From NCBI GenBank assembly GCA_026182355.1, contig JAPFBL010000167.1, forward strand, positions 526,001-590,000: a stretch of 64,000 nucleotides of DNA, in the 5' to 3' direction. Under the pieces are notes generated by a model. The model was not told the origin of the DNA. It made no database searches and was given only the letters and a program-made list of their open reading frames with translations. Source of the stretch: Hermatobates lingyangjiaoensis. Lineage: Eukaryota > Arthropoda > Insecta > Hemiptera > Hermatobatidae. A program made the translations under genes and the position numbers. Below are positions 1 through 12,640 of this stretch, piece by piece (positions within the stretch are counted from its first letter, which is position 1; every line of letters begins with the position of its first letter).

Positions 1-61
1 GGGAAAACAAGACTAAGATCTTTCAACCGTAACAAGCGGTCTTCGTCAGAGTCAAAAACCC
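1..61 (-). ncRNA. Hammerhead-like motif, family A copy 1
   Basis: Read on the minus strand this copy has CTGACGA, one extra A, a GACCG/CGGTT stem-loop, GAAA, the palindrome GATC, then TT and AGTC. The bases just before CTGACGA are GACT, which pair with AGTC (stem I). GGG and CCC about 10 bases further out pair again. This matches the hammerhead core with a minimal stem III. The single base between CTGACGA and stem II is not in the textbook core, so activity is inferred, not shown. The copy is cut by the window edge, so its outer flank is unknown. Confidence 0.55.
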
Positions 62-1675
62 AACTGAGTCAAAAAACTTTCACGTGTTTATGTGAAATCT
101 TTTTATACATACATACATAGAAGTGGGATATCCACTTAAACGTGCATATGGCAACATGTACTCCTGATGTCAAGTGACGTTAAAAACTTGCGCAGATGGC
201 ACACCAAAACACACAAGCCTAAAGAAAATACTATTTCAATTGTAACGTAGACCTAGCATCACCAAACTTTCAAGAACACCATACCTTCCATGTTTACGTG
301 AATCTCTTACCACTTCTTATATAGCACTAATGATTTCCCTCACTTTTCATTTTCTTTATTTAAAAAAGAACGTTGTACTAATTTAGGCATTAATGAAAAA
401 CAAAATAGAAAAACACTACAGAAAGACAAGTTTTATTTACTAAATATCATTTTTTCAACATTCAGTACTTTTTTCAAATTCATACATATTAAAACTACTA
501 ATTTAGTAATAACTTATTCAATAACAAAATTATAAATTGAAATATTGATGATCAAAAGGAAAAAAACTTTCATATTAAGGGGAGATTGAAACGGGAATGG
601 GTTATTTTCATATTTCAATTCATTGTCTTTTTTCCTTAAATGAAACCCTGACTCGTCATTTTACTAAATCCAGAAACACTAAAACGTTATAGAGCCATCG
701 TGGAAGAGTTGGAGAATAAGTATCACTGAACGGAATACAGTCCACGTAATATTCACGCTGCCGTCAGATACGTGTTCCCTGTTCTTTCTAACTCTCATCC
801 CTCAAGTTACAACCACGCAATAGTTAGAACTATACTTCGAGAGATGACTTACTTGGGGCTCGACATAAAACAATAAAAAGAACGGAACAAAACAGACGCT
901 ATAAACTTTTATTTCATTCACCTGATCTTCAAAATTAACAACTGACAACAAACTACTACTTTACACAACTGTGATTTTGCTCATGTGGGTATACGACATT
1001 GTGACTTGGGAAGCTACAAAGCATACCAATTCTCATAGTTTACAAACAATTCAATCCAAAATATTTCAAAACATTCTTCATTGCATTTTCTATACATCGT
1101 ATCAAACAATTTATACTGACCTAAAGAATCCAAACAGTTCAACAAGTTGCAGTACTTCGTTGACAAAGACTTACACTAAAATCTTCCAAACAAACGAAAT
1201 CATTATTCCTAAAAGTATTGTCTAAAATATCTCGGGAAAACCGCGAAACCGTTTGAAAAAGATGTGGCCAAGAGACTTATTTCTGTGAACTGCTCTTAGT
1301 GATTTCGTTTCTTTTATTTATATTTTAGTATTTATTTTTATCCTACATTATTATTACTTAGTTCCCACTCTAAGAAGTGTAATCACAGGATAACATCTTC
1401 CCTCGTCTCTCTTCTGTAATCAATAACCTGCATCAGTGTTTCCAACATCACTGGTAATGTTATTTTTACATTGTTGTAACTTATATACCAAAAAAAAAAG
1501 TTGTTTTATTAAATTTAATACGTTATCACCACGTTATAATTATTATTCTAGATAAACCTGAAGATTGTCACTATTTTTTCAAGAAGAGTTGTTCATATTA
1601 ATGACACATGTTTATATAAACTTTTTTCCATAATTAATAATAACTTATAAAAAGATTTGACATAAATACGTGAAA
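62..1675. other. AT-rich intergenic or intronic DNA, nothing recognised
   Basis: I see no gene, RNA or recognisable element here. The short open frames are AT-rich and lack domain signatures. If the NLK exon at 36 kb belongs to a gene continuing in this direction, this would be intron. Confidence 0.5.
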
Positions 1676-1707
1676 TAACAATCAATGATCAAACTACAAT
1701 AAGAAAT

Positions 1708-1768
1708 GGGAAAACAAGACTAAGATCTTTCAACCGTAACAAACGGTCTTCATCAGAGTCAAAAACCC
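1708..1768 (-). ncRNA. Hammerhead-like motif, family A copy 2
   Basis: The minus strand has CTGATGA, then a stem-loop whose arms keep pairing despite a base change from copy 1, then GAAA, GATC, TT and AGTC. Stem I (GACT/AGTC) is intact, as are the outer GGG/CCC. N7 differs from copy 1 (T for C), which a hammerhead core allows. Confidence 0.55.
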
Positions 1769-1880
1769 AACTTTACTTTACTTTACTTTACCCAACTGAA
1801 GATCTTAGTCTTGTTTTTCCCATTTTCTTATTGTGGTTTATTATAATATCATTGATTATAATAACTTATATAAATCAGTT

Positions 1881-1940
1881 GGGATTTGACTATGACGAAG
1901 ACCACTTGTTGCGGTTGAAAGATCTTAGTCCTTTTCTCAT
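1881..1940 (+). ncRNA. Decayed hammerhead-like motif, family A copy 3
   Basis: The plus strand keeps GAAA, GATC, TTAGTC and the stem II region, but the box reads ATGACGA instead of CTGACGA. Loss of the invariant C3 predicts no cleavage. Kept as a family member showing decay. Confidence 0.45.
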
Positions 1941-1955
1941 TTCTTATTTATGTTG

Positions 1956-2790
1956 AATATATTGAATACACTTGTTAATATATAAAGCGATATAATGGTC
2001 CCCTGTATTTCTCTAATTAGTACAGTGCAGAAACATCTTGATTAGTTAGAACCAACAAACTTCTTTTATATTTAACAATCTAAACAGTTTCCTCAATATT
2101 TGAGTTACTTTTATAAGTAAATAAACGTGATTGATACGTTAAGATAATTCCACTGTCGTCAGTCGATTCTATATCACCAGACTAGTTAGCTGAGAAACAC
2201 GTTCATTTTAGCACGGTTGAATTTACAGCGATTTATCGGTGTCCACTCAGCTCTATTCATGAGGCCACTAATAATAAATCTGCAACGTCACAAGGTCAAA
2301 TAATTTAAGGAAATGAACTCCTGATTCGACAATTAGTTTTTTTTAATGATCAAACATTAAAAAGTAAATTTAACACCACAATTACTAATGCCTTGACAAA
2401 GGTCTCAAAGCGGAACACCAATCCACGAAAAATTAATTATTGTTCGACGAAAATGTGAAATTCTTTAATGTTTTTTCAGTAACTGCAATAAAAGAAGATA
2501 TTTATAGGTTTCTTGCTTTAAAGTGTTTGGAAAATCTAGACAAATTAAAAAAAAAAAGGATCAATTTAGAAAGTAATACCATTGGAAACAGTGGAATCTT
2601 TGAAAAGTCAAATGGTTGAAGTACAACTTAGCTGGAACTTTAGAAAGAATAATAAAAGTATCCACAGCGAATTATGTAAATATTGCATTACATCAACTAT
2701 CGTAAATGGAAAGGTCCTTTCTAAACAGTCGTTAGAACTATAACAGATGCTGTTCGAATTGCGCTGTTGATTTAAAGTATTTTCATGTAT
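1956..2790. other. AT-rich DNA, nothing recognised
   Basis: No coding signature, RNA gene or element boundary was found. Only small poly-A/T runs are visible. Confidence 0.5.
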
Positions 2791-2794
2791 AGTT

Positions 2795-3042
2795 GGGGGG
2801 GGGGGAGGTTAGCTCAGTGGTTAACATACTCACCTCTGAAGTGATAGGTCCAGGGTTCGATACCCACCTGGCCCTCGATTTTTTCACGCGGGAGGTGAAT
2901 AAATCTGAGCACGTCATCCCTCGAAGAGAACGTTAAAACCATCGGTCCGAGCCTGTACGATGTCAGGTGTTCATTAAAGATCTCTATTCTAAATATACTT
3001 GAGTAAAGGGAAAACTTAATACTCCCAATGTAGAATCAACAG
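2795..3042 (+). repeat. tRNA-derived SINE, copy 1
   Basis: After a poly-G run the sequence reads like a tRNA: an A-box region TTAGCTCAGTGGTTAA and a B-box GGTTCGATACC about 45 bases later, then CACCTGGCCC. The roughly 180-bp body that follows (GGGAGGTGAATAAAT, ACGTTAA, TGTACGATGT) recurs at 23.64-23.87 kb, so this is a dispersed family rather than a functional tRNA. The expected promoter is the internal RNA polymerase III A/B box pair. Confidence 0.75.
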
Positions 3043-6000
3043 GTAATGTGGCTCGGCTCGCCCATTACTACAATGGGTGCCAAATGATAAATGAGCCACC
3101 ATTTCTGCCCCTAGAACAGCTTTAAAAGGTGAAAGCCTTATAAGTATGGTCGTTCGGAAACAAACAAAGAAATAATCAATTTTCAGGTATATACTTATAT
3201 TATTCTTCGTAACATAAGTAAACATTACATTGTACCTGATTCAACAACTTTGGAATGAATTAAAATGATCCTTAAATACACGATTACCAAAGTTTAAAAA
3301 TATGATAAAATAAAAAAAAAAGTAACTATATTTACTTCATTCTTTGTTAAATACACTATAACACAAACTAGGTGTTAAATTCCAGGTTTACTTAGTATTA
3401 TTTTTCAGAAAAAGTTACTGAAATCCGGGACTTGAGAATTTGTTCTTAAACCAAGACCCAGAGATTCCTGATAAGAGCCCAATACCTGATAACACATTAT
3501 CAAATTATCCTCGATAAAATTACCGATAATTAAATGTAATGTTCTATTTACATTAAATCCAGAGAATAACTGCAACCATTGGATGGTTGTGAATAACAGG
3601 GATACTCACTCACAAGGGGAATATTGACACATACTAGAAGGTGGCCGAATACCACATATCCTATCAGGAGGGAGAGGATGGCATTCAGAATGTTGACGAG
3701 GTATGATTACCTGCATGCCACCTTCAACGAATTGGGGTTGTGGCCCTGTTACATCCTCTGCGCCAGTCCACGCATATTTCTACTACGGCGAGACACTTAA
3801 TATTCCCCATATGCAAGTCAATTTTTACAAGATAATATCAGAAAAAAACTTATTTTGGCTACCCAGACAAAATGATTGCATCCTAATAGTGCACCTTAGC
3901 TGTGTTTTAAAAAAAATTAGTTAGTTATATTTTTTTTAGATGATATTATCAATCTACTAATGATCATTATTGAAAGGATTCAGCACAAATTAATTAACCT
4001 AAATGTAATTAATGTTACATTTATCTATAAATTGGTAGATGCCTTGTACCAGTTTGGTACATTGTACAAGGCATCCATATTGCAATCAGCAGTTACATAA
4101 GGACATTGTCATATACTTAGGTCAGTATATTTTGATTACTGGCAATTAATTAGCCACAACGAAAAAATTTATTTGCAGTTTACCAAATATAATAAATGCC
4201 ATTTCCTTGAAGATTGAACTGTCGGTTGATTATTATCTTTCTTAAATTCGTAGGTTTCCAAAAATAGGCCTTATTAACGTTATTTCAGTTAACAAAATTA
4301 GGAAATTAGATACAAGTCAATGATAAGGAAATCATTTTAAATGCTAGCCTAATGTACGAATATACGACGTTACTAATTAGTTAAAGCATAAACATTTGAT
4401 AACGTCTTACCATGTACGATATTTCTTGGTGCTCGATCTACCCGTTTCAGATTGATCCATTTTCAACAGCAAATTGTATAAGAGGCTTATTGGTTATTAT
4501 ATAAAAGGCTTATTGTGATTAGTGTAATTGTTTTGCTCGAAACCAATAATACAAAACTCTTAGATCAGTTGCTCTTATAGATGGGAAATGTCCGAAATCG
4601 GACATTGGATAAACTCCATCAATCATATGTGATTTAACTACTTATCAACAATGTATATTCAAACTTCGTGATTTCCTTACTCCGACATGATTCTGATATC
4701 ATTAATTTGTATTTAATATATGACGTAAGGTCTACATTTTGAAGCAACATTTATAAGAAAACAACTAATCTGAGGTATCCCTGGAAAACTACAAAAAGTA
4801 GATTAGTACCTGCCAGTGACGGTTATCTAAAGTTTACATTCTACTTTGATTCTAAATTTTGTTATGTGGAGGAATGTAAAATTTGTGATACATTGGAAGA
4901 AAACGTAAACCTTATTATTCCAAGCCTGCTGGTTGGAGACTCTATGAATAAACTTAAGTATAGGAAACATTAAGTCACCCCTAAAGTATAATCATGTTAA
5001 TAAGTTCAGTCAATGATAGCTGACTTTGCCTAAAAGAGGCGGAAACTTTGACAGGCTTACTTTGTCACAGTCAAGCAATCTGCTATAATACACTCAGGAC
5101 ACTTTAATAAAATTCACCCGACACCTCTAGAAATACGAGAAAGTTAAAAAAAAAACGTACCAGTAAGTTTAAAAGGGAATTTATTCTTTACGTTGCCAAT
5201 TAATATATATATTTAGGGTGTTTACAATAGGGCAATGGTAGCCGCAGTACTTAAATTACTTGAACCCCTTCTATTAATAATAATAAATGAGTGGTGACTT
5301 TCTTTTTTCCATCCTACCTCTCTATTAGAAGTAAAATTGCTCAAATGGCAGTTTATTTTCAGTAAAAAAACTGTTAATCCTATCGATAACTCAAATCAAA
5401 ACAAAATACTTAGTTATATGAATAAAGTGCATAAAAGAAACTTTTCTCTTTACGTCGTAGATACATTTATTTGAAATATTAAGAGAAAAAACAACATATT
5501 TTCTCCCTGCTACCAAACACTCCTCTTTCCTCCTCCTACAGCCATCAACCCTCTTATTCCCTTTGTGAAACAACACCTTGAAAACAACATCCTATGACTA
5601 AAACAATAATACTATTTACAAGGTAAATACAAAAAAAGTTCATGTGAGACGCCGAAGGACTCTCATCTAACTAATTATAATTTTACCAGCAATTATATTA
5701 TTATACTTCAATTATATAATTATAATTAATGTAAACAATTACATTAATTACCTTCAATAAATAATTAAATTGATGCTCTTAATGTTGAGAAGGAACTAAT
5801 TGGAATAAACTACCAATACTAATAATCATTGCTTTAAATATTTTCAATTTAAATAAAATTATTTAAATAATCATGTATTTTATTTTTGCTTTATACTCGT
5901 GTTAGACAGAGTAGTCCTTGTAGAGCAGACAGAAATCTGCAATTGAACTTTACTTCACGAAATTATTATTTACCAATAAAATAGATCTCTTCAATTTTCT

Positions 6001-7020
6001 GTCTTTATTTTAATAGAGAAGTTTCAATTTTCAGATCAAATATTTTAACCTTTTCTTTCATATAAGTACAATATGAACAGCCCTCTAAAATTTTCCATCT
6101 TTTCTAAAATTGTTTTCTGTGAACAATTTCTGCTAGTATTGCACCCTGTACAATGTAAATGCAGACTAAAAGGCGAGAGTGCATTTCTATCTAATCGGAA
6201 GAAACCGATTTTTTTTTTAGATTACGATTACGTTTTTTTTACCCCTTAACGAGATGCAACACTGGTGTCAATCTTCTGTTCACTCTCAGAGCTACCAATA
6301 ACTTAATTATGAAATCATATGAATAAAATTCTTTTGATTTTACAACACACAGACAGACCAATTTGACAGACAGATAGATAGACAATTTTCGACTAAATTC
6401 TTGACAATTTTCGATTTCATCATGTTTTACTTTCAAAATTTCAACCTATTAACTTACCAATGATCCCATATGAGAAGATCATTTATCAATTAACAATTTT
6501 CGTTATTATCTGTCAACATATGATGCAATTAAATGCTATCGTATGATTTATGATGAATTAAAAAAGAAAACCATCCAATCATCCTTGAATAAGTTTTTTT
6601 TTTTTTTATCTAAACTCTCGACCTCCAAAACCGCTGAGTCACTCAACCCTCTACTTCCAAAAACCATCAACCTCAACTTTCAATCTCTAAAACAGCTGAC
6701 CCTCATCTCTCAACTTTCTTGGAAGATAGTAAAACTGATTTCCACGATCCACAACTCCTTATGTGACTTCTCCTCTCTCCTCTTGCCATTTCGTTCCTAG
6801 AATCGTTCAAGCCAAACGTAACTAAATTTGAATAAAACTAATCGAATTAAAATTACGAATGCATGTATTTGTACATGTAGATGCTTGAATTTAATTTACG
6901 TATTTGAAATTATATTTATGATATTATTTTATAATGCTATGTTTATAGTATATGATTTAGGATGTTTTATAAGATATATTAATTGAATTAATGGATGTAT
7001 AGTACAGTATAACGGTATAT
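3043..7020. other. Mostly unique AT-rich DNA with small repeat pieces
   Basis: No gene is recognised. Bases 3090-3140 (ATGAGCCACC, CCCTAGAACAG, AAAGGTGAAA) resemble 20015-20060, so a diverged repeat lies here. A perfect 12-bp stem hairpin is at 4038-4075. The rest shows only homopolymer runs. Confidence 0.45.
4038..4075. other. Short perfect hairpin
   Basis: GATGCCTTGTAC at the left pairs with GTACAAGGCATC at the right across a 14-base loop. The loop itself contains GGTAC. It could be a small foldback scar or a miRNA-like stem. Nothing flanking decides this. Confidence 0.4.
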
Positions 7021-7023
7021 ATC

Positions 7024-7951
7024 ACTAGAAAGTACAGTAACAACATACGTTCATCTCTAACTTACGTTCAACCGATTGGAACTTAAATAAACGTACGTCG
7101 AGAATCGTTTGTATTCCCAGTTAAACTCAATCTTCTATAACTCATAGACAAAAGAGTAGAACGAACAGTAAGTAACAACTTCTGTTCATTTCTAACTTAC
7201 GTTTGACCGATCGGAACATAACTAAAACGTACGTTGAGAATCGTCTGTATTCTTAGTTAAACTCAATCTTCTATAACTCATAGACACCAGACTAGAAAGT
7301 GCAGTAACAACATACGTTCATCTCTAACTTACGTTCGACCGATCGGAACTGAAATAAACGTACGTCGAGAATCGTCTGTATTCCCAGTTAAACTCAATCT
7401 TCTATAACTCATAGACAACAGACTAGAAAGTGCAGTAACAACATACGTTCATCTCTAACTTACGTTCGACCGATCGGAACTTAAATAAACGTACGTCGAG
7501 AATCGTCTGTATTCCCAGTTAAACTCAATCTTCTATAACTCATAGACACCAGACTAGAACGTACAGTAAGGTAACAACTTACGTTCATTTCTAACTTACG
7601 TTTGACCGATCGGAACATAACTAAAACGTACGTTGAGAATCGTCTGTATTTTTAGTTAAACTCAATCTTCTATAACTCATAGACACCAAACTAGAAAGTG
7701 CAGTAACAACACACGTTCATCTCTAACTTACGTTCGACCGATCGGAACTTAAATAAACGTACGTTGAGAATCGTCTGTATTCTTAGTTAAACTCAATCTT
7801 CTATAACTCATAGACACCAGACTAGAACGTACAGTAAGGTAACAACTTACGTTCATTTCTAACTTACGTTTGACCGATTAGAACTTAACTAAAACGTACG
7901 TCGAGAATCGTCTGTATTCCCAGTTAAATTCATTCTTTTATAACTCATATG
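7024..7951 (+). repeat. Seven-unit satellite of two monomer types
   Basis: Monomers start near 7024, 7155, 7291, 7422, 7553, 7690 and 7821, marked by CTAGAA. Units are about 131 or 136-137 bp. Shared blocks are TCTAACTTACGTT, CCGATCGGAAC, CGTACGT, GAGAATCGT and CTCAATCTTCTATAACTCATA. Type a has GTGCAGTAACAACATACG; type b has extra bases (CAGTAAGGTAACAACTTACG) and ACATAACTAAAACG. The order is a-b-a-a-b-a-b, a small higher-order pattern. The last unit decays near 7935-7951. Confidence 0.9.
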
Positions 7952-9120
7952 ACTGGTGTCTGAGAGGAAAACTGTAATAAAACCAAAATAAAAGTAAAAC
8001 CCAATTAAAAATTTATAATTTTTTTATAAATAAATGGGAAATGTTTTGGGAAATAAACTAACTGAACAGATGAAATATACAGTAAACAGAGCTTTGAATA
8101 ATGGTGAATAAATTAATAGTGATGGAAAATAACGAAGACCAAAATATGAATGTAACAGGCTGTTTGACGCATGCGTTGTGATGTTTGAGGACAAAACATT
8201 GCTAAGGTTTGGAAAAGTCGAAGGAACTTTCCACATCGATCCAAAAGGATCGAAAGTGATTTATTAGTAGCTCGTGATGTAACAGGCAATGACGTCAAAC
8301 ATACTACTCATTGTAATCTCCACTAGGAAATCTGCAAGGCGCAAACTCATTTATGTTGAGCATATGAATTAAATTAGTGCATAAACTGGTTTTCTTGCAA
8401 TCAAATCATGAATAATATTAAAATTATACATGATCATTCTATTTTAATGCAACGATTTTAACAGCGAGTTAAAATAAAAATCTTTTAACTAAAATATCTC
8501 CCATTCTAGTTCTGCAGAAAGAATAATTGAAAATGTAGTTCTTATGACGATAACTTAGTCAAACACCATATATATAACTTGAAAAATAGAAACACAAATG
8601 AAAACTAGACACTATGACGCATTTCAAACCTTTCAACAGTCGTCAACAGGAAAAGAAGAGTTTTGGTGAGAAGATGAAAGCAGGCTGAACAACTTTACAG
8701 AATATGAGCAGGTTTGTTCTCAAAGAAAACGAAAAAAGTACTAGAAATAGCTGTAGGACAAAAAAGTGTTAAAAATAAAAAAGACTATACAAAATAAAAA
8801 AATTTAATCCAACAAAAAATTAATAAAATAAGAAATAATTATAAAGTAACTTTCATGATAACTAAGCTAATTAACAAATAAATAGATATAAATGTTTAAT
8901 AAATAAATTAAAAATATTTTCTAAATCTCAGAACACAACGGTTCAGTTTGATACCCGGATGTAAACAAGCTCCTAGGAAACATGTATGGGCTTCTTCAGA
9001 AGCACTTACAGTTAGAAATCTATTGTGTCGAGATGTCACTTTATATATGTATGTATATATATATAGAACATTCCACAATAAACACCTGAAACAACAATCA
9101 ATTTTCAAATCACAATAAGA
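7952..9120. other. AT-rich DNA, nothing recognised
   Basis: Open frames at about 8024-8298 are short and show no family signature. No RNA or element boundary is visible. Confidence 0.5.
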
Positions 9121-9124
9121 AATA

Positions 9125-9186
9125 AGGAAAAAAAGAATTAAGATATTTTAACCGTACAAGTGGTTTTCATCAGAGTCAAAAAACCA
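9125..9186 (-). ncRNA. Decayed hammerhead-like motif, family A copy 4
   Basis: The minus strand keeps GACT-CTGATGA and an ACC/GGT stem, but GAAA is altered to TAAAA and GATC to TATC. Predicted inactive; the repeat identity is clear. Confidence 0.45.
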
Positions 9187-9316
9187 ACTTATTGTGGTTT
9201 AAACAATATTATATATATATATATATACCTGATAAACGGAAATACGATCCAAACTGGACACAATACGAGTAGTTACTAGCCGTTGCGTCTACAACGTGCT
9301 TGGTCTCTCTTTCTCT

Positions 9317-9352
9317 TTTCCCCTGAAGACGGATTCGACGAAAATTTGAGTT
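9317..9352 (+). ncRNA. Hammerhead-like motif, family D copy 1 (diverged)
   Basis: CTGAAGA at 9323 is followed by one C, a weakened GGATTCGAC hairpin, then GAAAATTTGAG. Better copies at 22.06 and 29.36 kb show the consensus (GGA/TCC stem, CTC/GAG stem I). Downstream TTTGTAAGTGTGTT and a (TA)n tract are shared with those copies. Confidence 0.4.
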
Positions 9353-9401
9353 TGTAAGTGTGTTCCTTTATTCTGTGTGTTACTCTTCTTGAATGTTGAA
9401 C

Positions 9402-9404
<3 letters not shown>

Positions 9405-9453
<49 letters not shown>
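9405..9453. repeat. (TA)n microsatellite
   Basis: About 24 TA units directly after the 3' flank of a family D copy. (TA)n tracts end many of the repeat copies in this window. Confidence 0.95.
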
Positions 9454-9458
<5 letters not shown>

Positions 9459-9982
9459 GTGTCGAGAATATTTTAAGAGGTATATATCTAGTTATTATTA
9501 ACCAGAAGAAGTCTGTCCGTTCATATATCCAGCTGTCGGAGTCCTGATTTACCAGGCTTGAGAACATTTACACTATTCTTTTAAATAGAATTTTCTGACT
9601 GGTTCTGAAATTGTTTACTGATCTGAAAATATCCTTTCTAATAAAACTGTTTACAATAAAGATGAAAGTTTTAATATTTAATTGAAAAGAGAAAATTTTT
9701 AATTGATATGCAAAAAAATCTTTACAGGTTATTCAAACTGTGTACAGTTTATATCCATACTTGAATTCAAAGTGTTTAAATAAATAGTTGTGATAATTGT
9801 AAGCAACAGGTGGTACTAACGAGTCCGAGCTAACCTCACGTGCAATTGGATAGACATTTTGGTAAACCAAACGGCCACTACAGTCGCAAGGGTGCAATTA
9901 GCTGTCTAGAGAACCAATCGAGTGGATTCAGCCATTGCGGAGTGATGCCCTGTTCTTGGTCGAGTGTGTCGTTGCTTTAAAC

Positions 9983-10425
9983 CAGTGTTTCCCAAACTTT
10001 TTCGTGTGACCGCCCCCTTGGGTCCATAAACCTATATCTCAACACCCTTGAATAATAATCAGATTCCTAGACTAAATAACCAAATGAGTAAAATTTTAAT
10101 AATTCAAGTAAAATAATTACTAATGGAATATTTATTTAGAATCCAATAGATGTATTGTTTCATAGCATATTTATGCAAAAGAATTAATATACAATAAAAG
10201 AAACTTAGGTGAGAAGATACTTTTAACATAAAAATGAATTATCAAAATAAATAATTTTAAGAAAACGTTTCCTAGAAGTTTACATATGGTGTTTACACTT
10301 AAATTTAGAAATTATATTGCATGAACATTTTCAATTTATGGAAATAGAATCCCCGCTCCTTTTTGCATTACCGCCCCCCCCCCCCCCCCCGGATTTCAAT
10401 GCACCGCCCACTTTGGGAAACACTG
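9983..10425. mobile_element. Non-autonomous hAT element (MITE) with 8-bp target duplication
   Basis: The ends are inverted: CAGTGTTTCCCAAA on the left, TTTGGGAAACACTG on the right. The target site CTTTAAAC is duplicated exactly at 9975-9982 and 10426-10433. Eight-bp duplications and CAGNG...CNCTG ends are the hAT signature. The 443-bp interior has no open frame. A poly-C run (about 10375-10390) lies near the right end. The intact duplication implies a fairly young insertion or little local rearrangement since. Confidence 0.9.
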
Positions 10426-10433
10426 CTTTAAAC

Positions 10434-11120
10434 GATTGACTCCAATATGTAACAGTATGGGCTGTATTACAACATCATACTGTTCTATTTTCTTTAGATT
10501 TCTGAATAAACAAGTTAACGGAGAAAAAAATATAACGTATCTTTCAAATTACTTCGCACAATGCAAATGTCTAGAATCACAAAGAATTGGTTTTAATAAA
10601 GGAAACAATGATTTATCTATTACAGAAACGAAAGGTATATCATGAACTGTCATTGGTTAAAAATAAAACAATAGATATTTATTTAAGTATAAATCACGAT
10701 GAAAGCCTTTCCAGAACTAACTTTTATATTTCGATATCTATTACCATCAACAAGAGAAAAAGAAAAGGAGAGAGAAAGCCAAACTCAAGCAATAGCAAAA
10801 ACTGAAGGAAAGACGTGCTTCAAGTATCTCCGCAACCATAAGAATAAATAGATGGGACAATTAGGTTAAAAAAAAAGATTATTTTTAAAAAAACTTAGAT
10901 GTGAATAGTGAAAAATAAATAATTGAATATATGATAATTAATTTCATTTTATTATTCGTTCTTATTTATGATTTTTGTATCTTCTATAAAATTTAGTTAT
11001 ACTTTTCATGTTTTTTATATTTTTACTAATTTATTTTTTAAAAAATTTTCCCTTTCTTTTTCTTTTTATTATGTTCTTCGAAGTACTGCACTCTCCGTTC
11101 ACTTCATGATGACTATTCAG
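10434..11120. other. AT-rich DNA, nothing recognised
   Basis: Short open frames at 10436-10805 and 10968-11150 have no domain signature. Nothing else is visible. Confidence 0.45.
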
Positions 11121-11124
11121 GTTT

Positions 11125-11165
11125 TTTATCCTGATGACGACGGAAGTTGAAATATAGATGTAAGT
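11125..11165 (+). ncRNA. Hammerhead-like motif, family C copy 1
   Basis: CTGATGA at 11131 is followed by one C, a GAC-GGAA-GTT hairpin (one G-U pair), then GAAATATA and GATG. GATG pairs with TATC just before CTGATGA (three Watson-Crick pairs plus one wobble). The self-complementary ATAT sits where stem III would be, with A as the cleavage base. The layout matches families A, B, D and E although the sequence differs. Confidence 0.5.
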
Positions 11166-12540
11166 TTTGTTAGTAGTTTTTTGTGCGATATTTCTGACAT
11201 TCATTTAAATATATTTGCATCCTGTCTTGTTCTTTTATTTATTATCTTGAGTTTGAAGACAATAAATTGTAATTTAATGGGTACTCAAATGTCTAGTGAT
11301 TAAAAACGTGTTTTAATAGTGATTTAAAGCAAAAGTATAATAAGCAGAGAGTTTCAGCTTTCTGGCTTTGTAATCAAATTACAGATAAGCATCCCCTAAA
11401 ACATTAAAACCAGATCAGCCTTTCAAAGGGATACAGCTACCAGAAGGGAAAAAAAAACAAGTACAACATAATAAATCCACTAATTCTATTACAGTATTGT
11501 GCACATCTGGAAAGATTAAAGTCACCGTCAGGTATACTTCACAAAAAAAAAAACCGTAAAGTTGGACAATTAAGGTGATCACAATGGTACTTAGAAAGAG
11601 GGAGTGGAATTAAAATCCTAGCACCCTTAATTAAGGAACGATTCGAAAAATTAAAAAAGAAGCCATGAAAAAAAAAACCTTGAATTAAGTCTTGTAATGT
11701 CATCTGAACAAGAATAGGCCGCACAGTCGTAAAAGAAACGCTGAAATTGCCTATGAACCAAGTTCAATTTACAATTTGTGGTTTTTACATGGTGGACACT
11801 TTGCAAATTATATTTTCATTTATTTTTCAATTTATACCTTTAGTTTTGTTATAAGTAATAACAAAAACAATTTACACAAATGGAAATTGAATCCTAGCGG
11901 ATTTTAAAACATTCTGTTGGGAAAAGAACTTAATAGTAGTAATCTCTGATTATTGATCTTACCTCGGATAATATTTATTACAAAAAGAATGAACTTTTAG
12001 GTGCAAAAATTACGTGCGATCTACGCAGCATCAAACTCAAATGAATTTATATAAAAAAAAAAAAATTAACTGTATAATTTCACTCAATCACATGCAGTGC
12101 AGAGCAATAATTGACAAATTCATACCGTTTATTTACAGTAATAATATTACTGTGCAATAATATTAAATTTTAATTTTTTTTTTAAAGATTAATGTTTCAA
12201 AGAATTGAAAATGTCAGATTCCAATTCTTGTTTTAGCCATATTGATTTATTCAGACGACTTACACTCAACAATAGAAGATCATTTGGTCATAATCTCTTC
12301 AAATTTGAATCCCACATGAATCAAACCTGTTTTCAGTCAACTGGTTGCGTCTTAGCATTTGAGAATGAAGCATTAAAGATGGAATGACTCATGATTTCTT
12401 TACGCTGAAAATCTGTTTGCGCCCCCCCCCCCCCAAAAAAAAAAACTGAAAATTTTCTTTAAGCCCAAAATGATTTCCATTAAGAAATAATTCATGATTA
12501 GAAAGCGGAAGAAACATTGAGTCTCTATACAAAAGATTTA
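11166..12540. other. AT-rich DNA with poly-C/poly-A tract
   Basis: A poly-C then poly-A run lies at about 12422-12446. Otherwise no gene or element was recognised. Confidence 0.45.
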
Positions 12541-12640
12541 TCAAACGTTGACACGTTTCGAACACTTAGTGTTCATCGTCAGGTACATCTACAGTATAAT
12601 ACGATAAACATTAAGTGTTCGAAACGCGTTGATATCTGAT
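12541..12640. repeat. Family B inverted pair with hammerhead-like motif
   Basis: The left arm, read on the minus strand (about 12549-12590), gives CTGACGA, one T, the GAACAC-TAA-GTGTTC hairpin, GAAA and CGTG. The right arm (12606-12634, plus) keeps only GTGTTC, GAAA, CGCG and TTG. So a copy lies opposite a truncated copy, the same arrangement as at 33.6-33.8 and 37.0-37.2 kb. In the left arm the palindrome is broken (CGTG) and stem I is poor, so this pair is probably inactive. Confidence 0.55.

Larger units (their letters stand above)
1676..1955. repeat. Family A inverted cluster
   Basis: A minus-oriented family A copy is followed by a short TTTAC tandem stretch, a truncated plus-oriented 3' part (from about 1798), and another plus-oriented copy at about 1881-1940. 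The flank reading TGATCAAAC.ACAATAAGAAATGGG is the conserved outer part of the family and recurs at 22, 23, 28 and 59 kb. Opposite orientation in close pairs is the usual state of this family here. Confidence 0.7.

Noticed and set aside
2797..2875. Functional tRNA gene
   Set aside because: It has A and B boxes but continues into a body shared with 23.64-23.87 kb and lacks a clean acceptor stem; it is a SINE.
7024..7951. CRISPR-like array
   Set aside because: Eukaryotic satellite; units adjoin without unique spacers.
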